A stretch of 64,000 nt of DNA, from positions 434,001 to 498,000 of the forward strand of contig CAXIUT010000073.1 of NCBI GenBank assembly GCA_964035545.1, in the 5' to 3' direction. Source of the stretch: Bugula neritina. Its lineage: Eukaryota > Bryozoa > Gymnolaemata > Cheilostomatida > Bugulidae. Position 1 is the stretch's first letter; every line of letters begins with the position of its first letter. The translations under genes and the position numbers were made by a program. Positions 9,388-24,140 of the stretch are shown one piece after another. The notes beneath the pieces are model-generated. The model was not told where the DNA came from. It was given only the letters and a program-made list of their open reading frames with translations, and ran no database searches.

Positions 9388-10728
9388 TGAAACTTTATAG
9401 TTTACAGGCAGTCGAGATGAGTCAGTGCTGAAACCCATTTTATTAGTAGACTATATTGCTCTTCAATAATCAGTTTTCATATTAAAACAGAAAGCTCATC
9501 TGCAGCGCCATTTTACAGTGTTATATTTTGCCAGAGCAATAACTAATTTTAGATGCCTTTGCAAACATATGAGAAATAAATGAGTCATTCTATGAAAAGA
9601 GGTGTTTGCAGCACTTGTCCACTTTTGATTTACACGCGGCATGGAAACTTTTGTAGTTTTAAATAATGTCTCCAAATTCATCACTTGCATGTGTTTAGAT
9701 ACTTGATGAAAATTTTCATGCAAAACTTGATGCCTGCTTCAAAGACACCAGTGCTTAATTACTGTGTTAACTGTATTGGCACGTTGCTATGAGATATTTG
9801 GTAATATTTCGCATCACAACAAACTTTTCAGAAAGTTAAGAAAATCAGTCTAGAAAGTTAATGAAATAAACCTACCAGAGAGAGTAAGCCAGATGTAACA
9901 AGTAGATCCAAAACAAGTTGATAAACAATTGAAGTTGAAGTCTCCATGTAGTCAACACGTTAGTCCTAATGTCAAATGCAAACGTCTGCAACCAAACTGT
10001 GTAGACTTCATGAGCTGGTTAGCTGACAGGAGAGATTAAAGTTCTTAACTCTTGTGTGTATAGTGATGCCCATCTTGAACTAGAGATGGCTGACTGAAGA
10101 CTGCTACTTTGTGAAAATTGACAATGCATATTATTATTATTCATTGTTGAGATTCACGACTGCCATAAACAATGATAAAATATTCATTGTTGGTACTACT
10201 GAGTAGAATAAAATATAATATAATATTATTTTCTGGACAGATAAATAATATCAAATGCATATTATAACTTACCATAAATCTACAGTGCTTCACATCTTCA
10301 CCTTTTTCTGCAATGTTATTTCTTTGCAGTTAGAAGTACTAGCTGAATATATGACTATGAAACATAACCCTTCAATTTCATTGCACCAGCACCAGTTGCA
10401 AGATAGGTGTATTGAGAGTTATCTTTCCCAAAATTTTGTTCTTGGTGTTTATACGAAGCAGACACAGGCTAATATTAGTTTTGTTATTTGCAAGAGTTTT
10501 TCTGTCTGATTGTCCATCAGCAAAAGTTTGCGCCTTGCAGTTATTATGGAAATACCAGTGATGCTGGAAGACCTTTGCATTGTACACCCGCCTTTACTAT
10601 TGAATTTAGATATTTTATTTTCCCATCCCCTCTCCTGCCCCCCTGTCCCCTCTAACAACCAGCAATCCTGACTCATGTGAATTGTGTTATTGTTCTAGAG
10701 TTGGCCCATGGGCCTACAGTATACGATT
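9388..10728 (+). repeat. Monomer M8, family C
   Basis: Family C, with aacag at offset 98-102 where other C copies have aagag; this state is typical of A and may be a short conversion. It is the third member of the B-A-C run M6-M8 and the first of the C-D-E run M8-M10. Confidence 0.94.
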
Positions 10729-12069
10729 TGAAGCTTTATAGTTTACAGGCAGTAGAGATGAGTCACTGCTGAAACTCATTTTATTAGTAGACTATATTGC
10801 TCTTCAATAATCAGTTTTCATATTAAAAGAGAAAGCTCATCTGCAGCGCCATTTCACAGTGTTATGTTTTGCTAGAGCAATAACTACTTTTAGATGCCTT
10901 TGCAAACATATGAGAAATAAATGAGTCATTCAATGAAAAGAGGTGTTTGCAGCACTTGTCCACTTTTGATTTACATGCGGCATGGAAACTTTTGTAGTTT
11001 TAAATAATGTCTCCAAATTCATCACTTGCATGTGTTTAGATACTTGATGAAAATTTTTATGCAAAACTTGATGCCTGCTTCAAAGACACCAGTGCTTAAT
11101 TACTGTGTTAACTGTATTGGCATGTTGCCATGAGATATTTGGTAATATTTCGCATCACAACAAACTCTTCAGAAAGTTAAGAAAATAAGTCTAGAAAGTT
11201 AATGAAATAAACCTACCAGAGAGAGCAAGCTAGATGTAACAAGTAGATCCAAAACAAGTTGATAAACAATTGAAGTTGAAGTCTCCATGTAGTCAACACG
11301 TTAGTCCTAATGTCAAATGCAAACGTCTGCAACCAAACTGTGTAGACTTCATAAGCTGGTTAGCTGACAGGAGAGATTAAAGTTCTTAACTCTTGTGTGT
11401 ATAGTGATGCCCATCTTGAACTAGAGATGGCTGACTGAAGACTGCTACTTTGTGAAAATTGACAATGCATATTATTATTATTCATTGTTGAGATTCACGA
11501 CTGCCATAAACAATGATAAAATATTCATTGTTGGTACTACTGAGTAGAATAAAATATAATATAATATTATTTTCTGGACAGATAAATAATATCAAATGCA
11601 TATTATAACTTACCATAAATCTACAGTGCTTCACATCTTCACCTTTTTCTGCAATGTTATTTCTTTGCAGTTAGAAGTACTAGCTGAATATATGACTATG
11701 AAACATAACCCTTCAATTTCATTGCACCAGCACCAGTTGCAAGATAGGTGTATTGAGAGTTATCTTTCCCAAAATTTTGTTCTTGGTGTTTATACGAAGC
11801 AGACACAGGCTAATATTAGTTTTGTTATTTGCAAGAGTTTTTCTGTCTTATTGTCCATCAGCAAAAGTTTGCGCCTTGCAGTTATTATGAAAATACCAGT
11901 GATGCTGGAAGACCTTTGCATTGTACACCCGCCTTTACTATTGAATTTAGATGTTTTATTTTCCCATCCCCTCTCCTGCCCCCCTGTCCCCTCTAACAAC
12001 CAGCAATCTTGACTCATGTGAATTGTGTTATTGTTCTAGAGTTGGCCCATGGGCCTACAGTATACGATT
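10729..12069 (+). repeat. Monomer M9, family D
   Basis: Full D haplotype. It shares caatgaaaag near 10930 with M13 only, a change that puts a stop in the minus-strand 75-codon frame seen in most other copies. Private gagagcaagc at 11221-11230. The TGA-to-TTA change at 11849 (D-specific) lengthens the plus-strand frame to 138 codons. Confidence 0.94.
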
Positions 12070-13410
12070 TGAAACTTTATAGTTTACAGGCAGTCGAGAT
12101 GAGTCAGTGCTGAAACCCATTTTATTAGTAGACTATATTGCTCTTCAATAATCAGTTTTCATATTAAAAGAGAAAGCTCATCTGCAGCGCCATTTTACAG
12201 TGTTATATTTTGCCAGAGCAATAACTAATTTTAGATGCCTTTGCAAACATATGAGAAATAAATGAGTCATTCTATGAAAAGAGGTGTTTGCAGCACTTGT
12301 CCACTTTTGATTTACACGCGGCATGGAAACTTTTGTAGTTTTAAATAATGTCTCCAAATTCATCACTTGCATGTGTTTAGATACTTGATGAAAATTTTCA
12401 TGCAAAACTTGATGCCTGCTTCAAAGACACCAGTGCTTAATTACTGTGTTAACTGTATTGGCACGTTGCTATGAGATATTTGGTAATATTTCGCATCACA
12501 ACAAACTTTTCAGAAAGTTAAGAAAATCAGTCTAGAAAGTTAATGAAATAAACCTACCAGAGAGAGTAAGCCAGATGTAACAAGTAGATCCAAAACAAGT
12601 TGATAAACAATTGAAGTTGAAGTCTCCATGTAGTCAACACGTTAGTCCTAATGTCAAATGCAAACGTCTGCAACCAAACTGTGTAGACTTCATGAGCTGG
12701 TTAGCTGACAGGAGAGATTAAAGTTCTTAACTCTTGTGTGTATAGTGATGCCCATCTTGAACCAGAGATGGCTGACTGAAGACTGCTACTTTGTGAAAAT
12801 TGACAATGCATATTATTATTATTCATTGTTGAGATTCAGGACTGCCATAAACAATGATAAAATATTCATTGTTGGTACTACTGAGTAGAATAAAATATAA
12901 TATAATATTATTTTCTGGACAGATAAATAATATCAAATGCATATTATAACTTACCATAAATATACAGTGCTTCACATCTTCACCTTTTTCTGCAATGTTA
13001 TTTCTTTGCAGTTAGAAGTACTAGCTGAATATATGACTATGAAACATAACCCTTCAATTTCATTGCACCAGCACCAGTTGCAAGATAGGTGTGTTGAGAG
13101 TTATCTTTCCCAAAATTTTGTTCTTGGTGTTTATACGAAGCAGACACAGGTTAATATTAGTTTTGTTATTTGCAAGAGTTTTTCTGTCTGATTGTCCATC
13201 AGCAAAAGTTTGCGCCTTGCAGTTATTATGGAAATACCAGTGATGCTGGAAGACCTTTGCATTGTACACCCGCCTTTACTATTGAATTTAGATATTTTAT
13301 TTTCCCATCCCCTCTCCCGCCCCCCTGTCCCCTCTAACAACCAGCAATCTTGACTCATGTGAATTGTGTTATTGTTCTAGAGTTGGCCCATGGGCCTACA
13401 GTATACGATT
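12070..13410 (+). repeat. Monomer M10, family E
   Basis: Family E without the aacttgtg/gggcccac tail of M14, M18 and M28, so it is the more basal-looking E. Private changes at 12839 and 13151. Confidence 0.93.
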
Positions 13411-14751
13411 TGAAGCTTTATAGTTTACAGGCAGTCGAGATGAGTCACTGCTGAAACCCATTTTATTAGTAGACTATATTGCTCTTCAATAATCAGTTTT
13501 CATATTAAAAGAGAAAGCTCATCTGCAGCGCCATTTTACAGTGTTATATTTTGCCAGAGCAATAACTAATTTTAGATGCCTTTGCAAACATATGAGAAAT
13601 AAATGAGTCATTCTATGAAAAGAGGTGTTTGCAGCACTTGTCCACTTTTGATTTACACGCGGCATGGAAACTTTTGTAGTTTTAAATAATGTCTCCAAAT
13701 TCATCACTTGCATGTGTTTAGATACTTGATGAAAATTTTCATGCAAAACTTGATGCCTGCTTCAAAGACACCAGTGCTTAATTACTGTGTTAACTGTATT
13801 GGCACGTTGCTATGAGATATTTGGTAATATTTCGCATCACAACAAACTTTTCAGAAAGTTAAGAAAATCAGTCTAGAAAGTTAATGAAATAAACCTACCA
13901 GAGAGAGTAAGCCAGATGTAACAAGTAGATCCAAAACAAGTTGATAAACAATTGAAGTTGAAGTCTCCATGTAGTCAACACGTTAGTCCTAATGTCAAAT
14001 GCAAACGTCTGCAACCAAACTGTGTAGACTTCATGAGCTGGTTAGCTGACAGGAGAGATTAAAGTTCTTAACTCTTGTGTGTATAGTGATGCCCATCTTG
14101 AACCAGAGATGGCTGACTGAAGACTGCTACTTTGTGAAAATTGACAATGCATATTATTATTATTCATTGTTGAGATTCACGACTGCCATAAACAATGATA
14201 AAATATTCATTGTTGGTACTACTGAGTAGAATAAAATATAATATAATATTATTTTCTGGACAGATAAATAATATCAAATGCATATTATAACTTACCATAA
14301 ATATACAGTGCTTCACATCTTCACCTTTTTCTGCAATGTTATTTCTTTGCAGTTAGAAGTACTAGCTGAATATATGACTATGAAACATAACCCTTCAATT
14401 TCATTGCACCAGCACCAGTTGCAAGATAGGTGTATTGAGAGTTATCTTTCCCAAAATTTTGTTCTTGGTGTTTATACGAAGCAGACACAGGCTAATATTA
14501 GTTTTGTTATTTGCAAGAGTTTTTCTGTCTGATTGTCCATCAGCAAAAGTTTGCGCCTTGCAGTTATTATGGAAATACCAGTGATGCTGGAAGACCTTTG
14601 CATTGTACACCCGCCTTGACTATTGAAGTTAGATGTTTTATTTTCCCATCCCCTCTCCCGCCCCCCTGTCCCCTCTAACAACCGGCAATCCTGACTCATG
14701 TGAATTGTGTTATTGTTCTAGAGTTGGCCCATGGGCCTACAGTATACGATT
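13411..14751 (+). repeat. Monomer M11, mosaic E-like left / B-right
   Basis: The left part has gctatgag and actttt as in C/E, with gaaccag as in E/B. The right part carries gtgtattgag, ccttgac and accggc, which are B. It fills the fourth slot of the first C-D-E-X unit, where later units have a D/A hybrid. Confidence 0.9.
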
Positions 14752-16094
14752 TGAAGCTTTATAGTTTACAGGCAGTCGAGATGAGTCACTGCTGAAACCC
14801 ATTTTATTAGTAGACTATATTGCTCTTCAATCATCAGTTTTCATATTAAAACAGAAAGCTCATCTGCAGCGCCATTTCACAGTGTTATATTTTGCTAGAG
14901 CAATAACTAATTTTAGATGCCTTTGCAAACATATGAGAAATAAATGAGTCATTCTATGAAAAGAGGTGTTTGCAGCACTTGTCCACTTTTGATTTACACG
15001 CGGCATCGAAACTTTTGTAGTTTTAAATAATGTCTCCAAATTCATCACTTGCATGTGTTTAGATACTTGATGAAAATGTTTATGCAAAATTTGATGCCTG
15101 CTTCAAAGACACCAGTGCTTAATTACTGTGTTAACTGTATTGGCACGTTGCCATGAGATATTTGGTAATATTTCGCATCACAACAAACTCTTCAGAAAGT
15201 TAAGAAAATCAGTCTAGAAAGTTAATGAAATAAACCTACCAGAGAGAGTAAGCCAGATGTAACAAGTAGATCCAAAACAAGTTGATAAACAATTGAAGTT
15301 GAAGTCTCCATGTAGTCAACACGTTAGTCCTAATGTCAAATGCAAACGTCTGCAACCAAACTGTGTAGACTTCATGAGCTGGTTAGCTGACAGGAGAGAT
15401 TAAAGTTCTTAACTCTTGTGTGTATAGTGATGCCCATCTTGAACTAGAGATGGCTGACTGAAGACTGCTACTTTGTGAAAATTGACAATGCATATTATTA
15501 TTATTCATTGTTGAGATTCACGACTGCCATAAACAATGATAAAATATTCATTGTTGGTACTACTGAGTAGAATAAAATATAATATAATATTATTTTCTGG
15601 ACAGATAAATAATATCAAATGCATATTATAACTTACCATAAATCTACAGTGCTTCACATCTTCACCTTTTTCTGCAATGTTATTTCTTTGCAGTTAGAAG
15701 TACTAGCTGAATATATGACTATGAAACATAACCCTTCAATTTCATTGCACCAGCACCAGTTGCAAGATAGGTGTATTGAGAGTTATCTTTCCCAAAATTT
15801 TGTTCTTGGTGTTTATACGAAGCAGACACAGGCTAATATTAGTTTTGTTATTTGCAAGAGTTTTTCTGTCTGATTGTCCATCAGCAAAAGTTTGCGCCTT
15901 GCAGTTATTATGGAAATACCAGTGATGCTGGAAGACCTTTGCATTGTACACCCGCCTTTACTATTGAATTTAGATATTTTATTTTCCCATCCCCTCTCCT
16001 GCCCCCCTGTCCCCTCTAACAACCAGCAATCCTGACTCATGTGAATTGTGTTATTGTTCTATAGAGTTGGCCCATGGGCCTACAGTATACGATT
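14752..16094 (+). repeat. Monomer M12, mosaic A-left / C-right, 1,343 bp
   Basis: A up to at least 15190 (actctt), C from 15287 (gataaac) onward, so the switch lies in a window of about 100 bp. It holds the only indel of the array, a 2-bp insertion near its tail at 16061-16062. Confidence 0.92.
16061..16062. other. Only indel of the array (2-bp insertion)
   Basis: M12 reads ttgttctatagagttgg where every other copy reads ttgttctagagttgg. It is a TA (or AT) duplication that makes M12 1,343 bp long and shifts all later coordinates by two. Confidence 0.95.
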
Positions 16095-17435
16095 TGAAGC
16101 TTTATAGTTTACAGGCAGTAGAGATGAGTCACTGCTGAAACTCATTTTATTAGTAGACTATATTGCTCTTCAATAATCAGTTTTCATATTAAAAGAGAAA
16201 GCTCATCTGCAGCGCCATTTCACAGTGTTATGTTTTGCTAGAGCAATAACTACTTTTAGATGCCTTTGCAAACATATGAGAAATAAATGAGTCATTCAAT
16301 GAAAAGAGGTGTTTGCAGCACTTGTCCACTTTTGATTTACATGCGGCATGGAAACTTTTGTAGTTTTAAATAATGTCTCCAAATTCATCACTTGCATGTG
16401 TTTAGATACTTGATGAAAATTTTTATGCAAAACTTGATGCCTGCTTCAAAGACACCAGTGCTTAATTACTGTGTTAACTGTATTGGCATGTTGCCATGAG
16501 ATATTTGGTAATATTTCGCATCACAACAAACTCTTCAGAAAGTTAAGAAAATAAGTCTAGAAAGTTAATGAAATAAACCTACCAGAGAGAGTAAGCTAGA
16601 TGTAACAAGTAGATCCAAAACAAGTTGATAAACAATTGAAGTTGAAGTCTCCATGTAGTCAACACGTTAGTCCTAATGTCAAATGCAAACGTCTGCAACC
16701 AAACTGTGTAGACTTCATAAGCTGGTTAGCTGACAGGAGAGATTAAAGTTCTTAACTCTTGTGTGTATAGTGATGCCCATCTTGAACTAGAGATGGCTGA
16801 CTGAAGACTGCTACTTTGTGAAAATTGACAATGCATATTATTATTATTCATTGTTGAGATTCACGACTGCCATAAACAATGATAAAATATTCATTGTTGG
16901 TACTACTGAGTAGAATAAAATATAATATAATATTATTTTCTGGACAGATAAATAATATCAAATGCATATTATAACTTACCATAAATCTACAGTGCTTCAC
17001 ATCTTCACCTTTTTCTGCAATGTTATTTCTTTGCAGTTAGAAGTACTAGCTGAATATATGACTATGAAACATAACCCTTCAATTTCATTGCACCAGCACC
17101 AGTTGCAAGATAGGTGTATTGAGAGTTATCTTTCCCAAAATTTTGTTCTTGGTGTTTATACGAAGCAGACACAGGCTAATATTAGTTTTGTTATTTGCAA
17201 GAGTTTTTCTGTCTTATTGTCCATCAGCAAAAGTTTGCGCCTTGCAGTTATTATGAAAATACCAGTGATGCTGGAAGACCTTTGCATTGTACACCCGCCT
17301 TTACTATTGAATTTAGATGTTTTATTTTCCCATCCCCTCTCCTGCCCCCCTGTCCCCTCTAACAACCAGCAATCTTGACTCATGTGAATTGTGTTATTGT
17401 TCTAGAGTTGGCCCATGGGCCTACAGTATACGATT
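16095..17435 (+). repeat. Monomer M13, family D
   Basis: D haplotype nearly identical to M9, including the caatgaaaag change that M17 and M27 lack, but with gagagtaagc instead of gagagcaagc. D-specific T at 17215 opens the 138-codon frame. Confidence 0.94.
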
Positions 17436-18776
17436 TGAAACTTTATAGTTTACAGGCAGTCGAGATGAGTCAGTGCTGAAACCCATTTTATTAGTAGACT
17501 ATATTGCTCTTCAATAATCAGTTTTCATATTAAAAGAGAAAGCTCATCTGCAGCGCCATTTTACAGTGTTATATTTTGCCGGAGCAATAACTAATTTTAG
17601 ATGCCTTTGCAAACATATGAGAAATAAATGAGTCATTCTATGAAAAGAGGTGTTTGCAGCACTTGTCCACTTTTGATTTACACGCGGCATGGAAACTTTT
17701 GTAGTTTTAAATAATGTCTCCAAATTCATCACTTGCATGTGTTTAGATACTTGATGAAAATTTTCATGCAAAACTTGATGCCTGCTTCAAAGACACCAGT
17801 GCTTAATTACTGTGTTAACTGTATTGGCACGTTGCTATGAGATATTTGGTAATATTTCGCATCACAACAAACTTTTCAGAAAGTTAAGAAAATCAGTCTA
17901 GAAAGTTAATGAAATAAACCTACCAGAGAGAGTAAGCCAGATGTAACAAGTAGATCCAAAACAAGTTGATAAACAATTGAAGTTGAAGTCTCCATGTAGT
18001 CAACACGTTAGTCCTAATGTCAAATGCAAACGTCTGCAACCAAACTGTGTAGACTTCATGAGCTGGTTAGCTGACAGGAGAGATTAAAGTTCTTAACTCT
18101 TGTGTGTATAGTGATGCCCATCTTGAACCAGAGATGGCTGACTGAAGACTGCTACTTTGTGAAAATTGACAATGCATATTATTATTATTCATTGTTGAGA
18201 TTCACGACTGCCATAAACAATGATAAAATATTCATTGTTGGTACTACTGAGTAGAATAAAATATAATATAATATTATTTTCTGGACAGATAAATAATATC
18301 AAATGCATATTATAACTTACCATAAATATACAGTGCTTCACATCTTCACCTTTTTCTGCAATGTTATTTCTTTGCAGTTAGAAGTACTAGCTGAATATAT
18401 GACTATGAAACATAACCCTTCAATTTCATTGCACCAGCACCAGTTGCAAGATAGGTGTGTTGAGAGTTATCTTTCCCAAAATTTTGTTCTTGGTGTTTAT
18501 ACGAAGCAGACACAGGCTAATATTAGTTTTGTTATTTGCAAGAGTTTTTCTGTCTGATTGTCCATCAGCAAAAGTTTGCGCCTTGCAGTTATTATGGAAA
18601 TACCAGTGATGCTGGAAGACCTTTGCATTGTACACCCGCCTTTACTATTGAATTTAGATATTTTATTTTCCCATCCCCTCTCCCGCCCCCCTGTCCCCTC
18701 TAACAACCAGCAATCCTGACTCATGTAACTTGTGTTATTGTTCTAGAGTTGGCCCATGGGCCCACAGTATACGATT
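17436..18776 (+). repeat. Monomer M14, family E with E' tail
   Basis: E haplotype with the derived tail gtaacttgtg plus gggcccac, found only here and in M18 and M28. Private A to G at 17581. Confidence 0.94.
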
Positions 18777-20117
18777 TGAAGCTTTATAGTTTACAGGCAG
18801 TCGAGATGAGTCACTGCTGAAACCCATTTTATTAGTAGACTATATTGCTCTTCAATAATCAGTTTTCATATTAAAAGAGAAAGCTCATCTGCAGCGCCAT
18901 TTCACAGTGTTATGTTTTGCTAGAGCAATAACTACTTTTAGATGCCTTTGCAAACATATGAGAAATAAATGAGTCATTCTATGAAAAGAGGTGTTTGCAG
19001 CACTTGTCCACTTTTGATTTACACGCGGCATCGAAACTTTTGTAGTTTTAAATAATGTCTCCAAATTCATCACTTGCATGTGTTTAGATACTTGATGAAA
19101 ATGTTTATGCAAAATTTGATGCCTGCTTCAAAGACACCAGTGCTTAATTACTGTGTTAACTGTATTGGCACGTTGCCATGAGATATTTGGTAATATTTCG
19201 CATCACAACAAACTCTTCAGAAAGTTAAGAAAATCAGTCTAGAAAGTTAATGAAATAAACCTACCAGAGAGAGTAAGCCAGATGTAACAAGTAGATCCAA
19301 AACAAGTTGATTAACAATTGAAGTTGAAGTCTCGATGTAGTCAACACTTTAGTCCTAACGTCAAATGCTAACGTCTGCAACCAAACTGTGAAGACTTCAT
19401 GAGCTGGTTAGCTGACAGGACACATTAAAGTTCTTAACTCTTGTGTGTATAGTGATGCCCATCTTGAACTAGAGAGGGCTGACTGAAGACTGCTACTTTG
19501 TGAAAATTGACAATGCATATTATTATTATTCATTGTTGAGATTCACGACTGCCATAAACAATGATAAAATATTCATTGTTGGTACTACTGAGTAGAATAA
19601 AATATAATATAATATTGTTTTCTGGACAGAAAAGTAATATCAAATGCATATTATAACTTACCATAAATCTACAGTGCTTCACATCTTCACCTTTTCCTGC
19701 AGTTTTATTTCTTTGCAGTTAGAAGTAGTAGCTGAATATATGACGATGAAACATAACCCTTCAATTTCATTGCACCAGCACCAGTTGCAAGATAGGTGTG
19801 TTGGGAGTTATCTTTCCTAAAAATTTGTTCTTGGTGTTTATACGAAGCAGACACAGGCTAATATTAGTTTTGTTATTTGCAAGAGTTTTTCTGTCTGATT
19901 GTCCATCAGCAAAAGTTTGCGCCTTGCAGTTATTATGAAAATACCAGTGATGCTGGAAGACCTTTGCATTGTACACCCGCCTTTACTATTGAATTTAGAT
20001 GTTTTATTTTCCCATCCCCTCTCCTGCCCCCCTGTCCCCTCTAACAACCAGCAATCTTGACTCATGTGAATTTTGTTATTGTTCTAGAGTTGGCCCATGG
20101 GCCTACAGTATACGATT
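18777..20117 (+). repeat. Monomer M15, hybrid D-head / A
   Basis: D markers (tatgtttt, ctactttt) to 18935, A from 19024. The same switch point recurs in M19 and M29, so all three descend from one recombination event. Private A to G at 19702. A tail is gaattttg. Confidence 0.93.
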
Positions 20118-21458
20118 TGAAACTTTATAGTTTACAGGCAGTCGAGATGAGTCAGTGCTGAAACCCATTTTATTAGTAGACTATATTGCTCTTCAATAAT
20201 CAGTTTTCATATTAAAAGAGAAAGCTCATCTGCAGCGCCATTTTACAGTGTTATATTTTGCCAGAGCAATAACTAATTTTAGATGCCTTTGCAAACATAT
20301 GAGAAATAAATGAGTCATTCTATGAAAAGAGGTGTTTGCAGCACTTGTCCACTTTTGATTTACACGCGGCATGGAAACTTTTGTAGTTTTAAATAATGTC
20401 TCCAAATTCATCACTTGCATGTGTTTAGATACTTGATGAAAATTTTCATGCAAAACTTGATGCCTGCTTCAAAGACACCAGTGCTTAATTACTGTGTTAA
20501 CTGTATTGGCACGTTGCTATGAGATATTTGGTAATATTTCGCATCACAACAAACTTTTCAGAAAGTTAAGAAAATCAGTCTAGAAAGTTAATGAAATAAA
20601 CCTACCAGAGAGAGTAAGCCAGATGTAACAAGTAGATCCAAAACAAGTTGATAAACAATTGAAGTTGAAGTCTCCATGTAGTCAACACGTTAGTCCTAAT
20701 GTCAAATGCAAACGTCTGCAACCAAACTGTGTAGACTTCATGAGCTGGTTAGCTGACAGGAGAGATTAAAGTTCTTAACTCTTGTGTGTATAGTGATGCC
20801 CATCTTGAACTAGAGATGGCTGACTGAAGACTGCTACTTTGTGAAAATTGACAATGCATATTATTATTATTCATTGTTGAGATTCACGACTGCCATAAAC
20901 AATGATAAAATATTCATTGTTGGTACTACTGAGTAGAATAAAATATAATATAATATTATTTTCTGGACAGATAAATAATATCAAATGCATATTATAACTT
21001 ACCATAAATCTACAGTGCTTCACATCTTCACCTTTTTCTGCAATGTTATTTCTTTGCAGTTAGAAGTACTAGCTGAATATATGACTATGAAACATAACCC
21101 TTCAATTTCATCGCACCAGCACCAGTTGCAAGATAGGTGTATTGAGAGTTATCTTTCCCAAAATTTTGTTCTTGGTGTTTATACGAAGCAGACACAGGCT
21201 AATATTAGTTTTGTTATTTGCAAGAGTTTTTCTGTCTGATTGTCCATCAGCAAAAGTTTGCGCCTTGCAGTTATTATGGAAATACCAGTGATGCTGGAAG
21301 ACCTTTGCATTGTACACCCGCCTTTACTATTGAATTTAGATATTTTATTTTCCCATCCCCTCTCCTGCCCCCCTGTCCCCTCTAACAACCAGCAATCCTG
21401 ACTCATGTGAATTGTGTTATTGTTCTAGAGTTGGCCCATGGGCCTACAGTATACGATT
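20118..21458 (+). repeat. Monomer M16, family C
   Basis: Clean C copy and first member of the third C-D-E-X unit. Private T to C at 21112. Confidence 0.94.
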
Positions 21459-22799
21459 TGAAGCTTTATAGTTTACAGGCAGTAGAGATGAGTCACTGCT
21501 GAAACTCATTTTATTAGTAGACTATATTGCTCTTCAATAATCAGTTTTCATATTAAAAGAGAAAGCTCATCTGCAGCGCCATTTCAGAGTGTTATGTTTT
21601 GCTAGAGCAATAACTACTTTTAGATGCCTTTGCAAACATATGAGAAATAAATGAGTCATTCTATGAAAAGAGGTGTTTGCAGCACTTGTCCACTTTTGAT
21701 TTACATGCGGCATGGAAACTTTTGTAGTTTTAAATAATGTCTCCAAATTCATCACTTGCATGTGTTTAGATACTTGATGAAAATTTTTATGCAAAACTTG
21801 ATGCCTGCTTCAAAGACACCAGTGCTTAATTACTGTGTTAACTGTATTGGCATGTTGCCATGAGATATTTGGTAATATTTCGCATCACAACAAACTCTTC
21901 AGAAAGTTAAGAAAATAAGTCTAGAAAGTTAATGAAATAAACCTACCAGAGAGAGTAAGCTAGATGTAACAAGTAGATCCAAAACAAGTTGATAAACAAT
22001 TGAAGTTGAAGTCTCCATGTAGTCAACACGTTAGTCCTAATGTCAAATGCAAACGTCTGCAACCAAACTGTGTAGACTTCATAAGCTGGTTAGCTGACAG
22101 GAGAGATTAAAGTTCTTAACTCTTGTGTGTATAGTGATGCCCATCTTGAACTAGAGATGGCTGACTGAAGACTGCTACTTTGTGAAAATTGACAATGCAT
22201 ATTATTATTATTCATTGTTGAGATTCACGACTGCCATAAACAATGATAAAATATTCATTGTTGGTACTACTGAGTAGAATAAAATATAATATAATATTAT
22301 TTTCTGGACAGATAAATAATATCAAATGCATATTATAACTTACCATAAATCTACAGTGCTTCACATCTTCACCTTTTTCTGCAATGTTATTTCTTTGCAG
22401 TTAGAAGTACTAGCTGAATATATGACTATGAAACATAACCCTTCAATTTCATTGCACCAGCACCAGTTGCAAGATAGGTGTATTGAGAGTTATCTTTCCC
22501 AAAATTTTGTTCTTGGTGTTTATACGAAGCAGACACAGGCTAATATTAGTTTTGTTATTTGCAAGAGTTTTTCTGTCTTATTGTCCATCAGCAAAAGTTT
22601 GCGCCTTGCAGTTATTATGAAAATACCAGTGATGCTGGAAGACCTTTGCATTGTACACCCGCCTTTACTATTGAATTTAGATGTTTTATTTTCCCATCCC
22701 CTCTCCTGCCCCCCTGTCCCCTCTAACAACCAGCAATCTTGACTCATGTGAATTGTGTTATTGTTCTAGAGTTGGCCCATGGGCCTACAGTATACGATT
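21459..22799 (+). repeat. Monomer M17, family D
   Basis: D haplotype with cattctatg at the site where M9 and M13 have cattcaatg. Private C to G at 21587. D-specific T at 22579. Confidence 0.94.
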
Positions 22800-24140
22800 T
22801 GAAACTTTATAGTTTACAGGCAGTCGAGATGAGTCAGTGCTGAAACCCATTTTATTAGTAGACTATATTGCTCTTCAATAATCAGTTTTCATATTAAAAG
22901 AGAAAGCTCATCTGCAGCGCCATTTTACAGTGTTATATTTTGCCAGAGCAATAACTAATTTTAGATGCCTTTGCAAACATATGAGAAATAAATGAGTCAT
23001 TCTATGAAAAGAGGTGTTTGCAGCACTTGTCCACTTTTGATTTACACGCGGCATGGAAACTTTTGTAGTTTTAAATAATGTCTCCAAATTCATCACTTGC
23101 ATGTGTTTAGATACTTGATGAAAATTTTCATGCAAAACTTGATGCCTGCTTCAAAGACACCAGTGCTTAATTACTGTGTTAACTGTATTGGCACGTTGCT
23201 ATGAGATATTTGGTAATATTTCGCATCACAACAAACTTTTCAGAAAGTTAAGAAAATCAGTCTAGAAAGTTAATGAAATAAACCTACCAGAGAGAGTAAG
23301 CCAGATGTAACAAGTAGATCCAAAACAAGTTGATAAACAATTGAAGTTGAAGTCTCCATGTAGTCAACACGTTAGTCCTAATGTCAAATGCAAACGTCTG
23401 CAACCAAACTGTGTAGACTTCATGAGCTGGTTAGCTGACAGGAGAGATTAAAGTTCTTAACTCTTGTGTGTATAGTGATGCCCATCTTGAACCAGAGATG
23501 GCTGACTGAAGACTGCTACTTTGTGAAAATTGACAATGCATATTATTATTATTCATTGTTGAGATTCACGACTGCCATAAACAATGATAAAATATTCATT
23601 GTTGGTAATACTGAGTAGAATAAAATATAATATAATATTATTTTCTGGACAGATAAATAATATCAAATGCATATTATAACTTACCATAAATATACAGTGC
23701 TTCACATCTTCACCTTTTTCTGCAATGTTATTTCTTTGCAGTTAGAAGTACTAGCTGAATATATGACTATGAAACATAACCCTTCAATTTCATTGCACCA
23801 GCACCAGTTGCAAGATAGGTGTGTTGAGAGTTATCTTTCCCAAAATTTTGTTCTTGGTGTTTATACGAAGCAGACACAGGCTAATATTAGTTTTGTTATT
23901 TGCAAGAGTTTTTCTGTCTGATTGTCCATCAGCAAAAGTTTGCGCCTTGCAGTTATTATGGAAATACCAGTGATGCTGGAAGACCTTTGCATTGTACACC
24001 CGCCTTTACTATTGAATTTAGATATTTTATTTTCCCATCCCCTCTCCCGCCCCCCTGTCCCCTCTAACAACCAGCAATCCTGACTCATGTAACTTGTGTT
24101 ATTGTTCTAGAGTTGGCCCATGGGCCCACAGTATACGATT
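22800..24140 (+). repeat. Monomer M18, family E with E' tail
   Basis: Same derived tail as M14 and M28. Private C to A at 23608. Confidence 0.94.

Larger units (their letters stand above)
6706..10728 (+). repeat. Higher-order trimer B-A1-C, copy 1 (M6-M8)
   Basis: Same order and haplotypes as M21-M23 and M24-M26. It lacks the gaggtgg and agataagtg marks of the other two, so it separated before those arose. It continues into D-E, so M6-M10 parallels M24-M28. Confidence 0.82.
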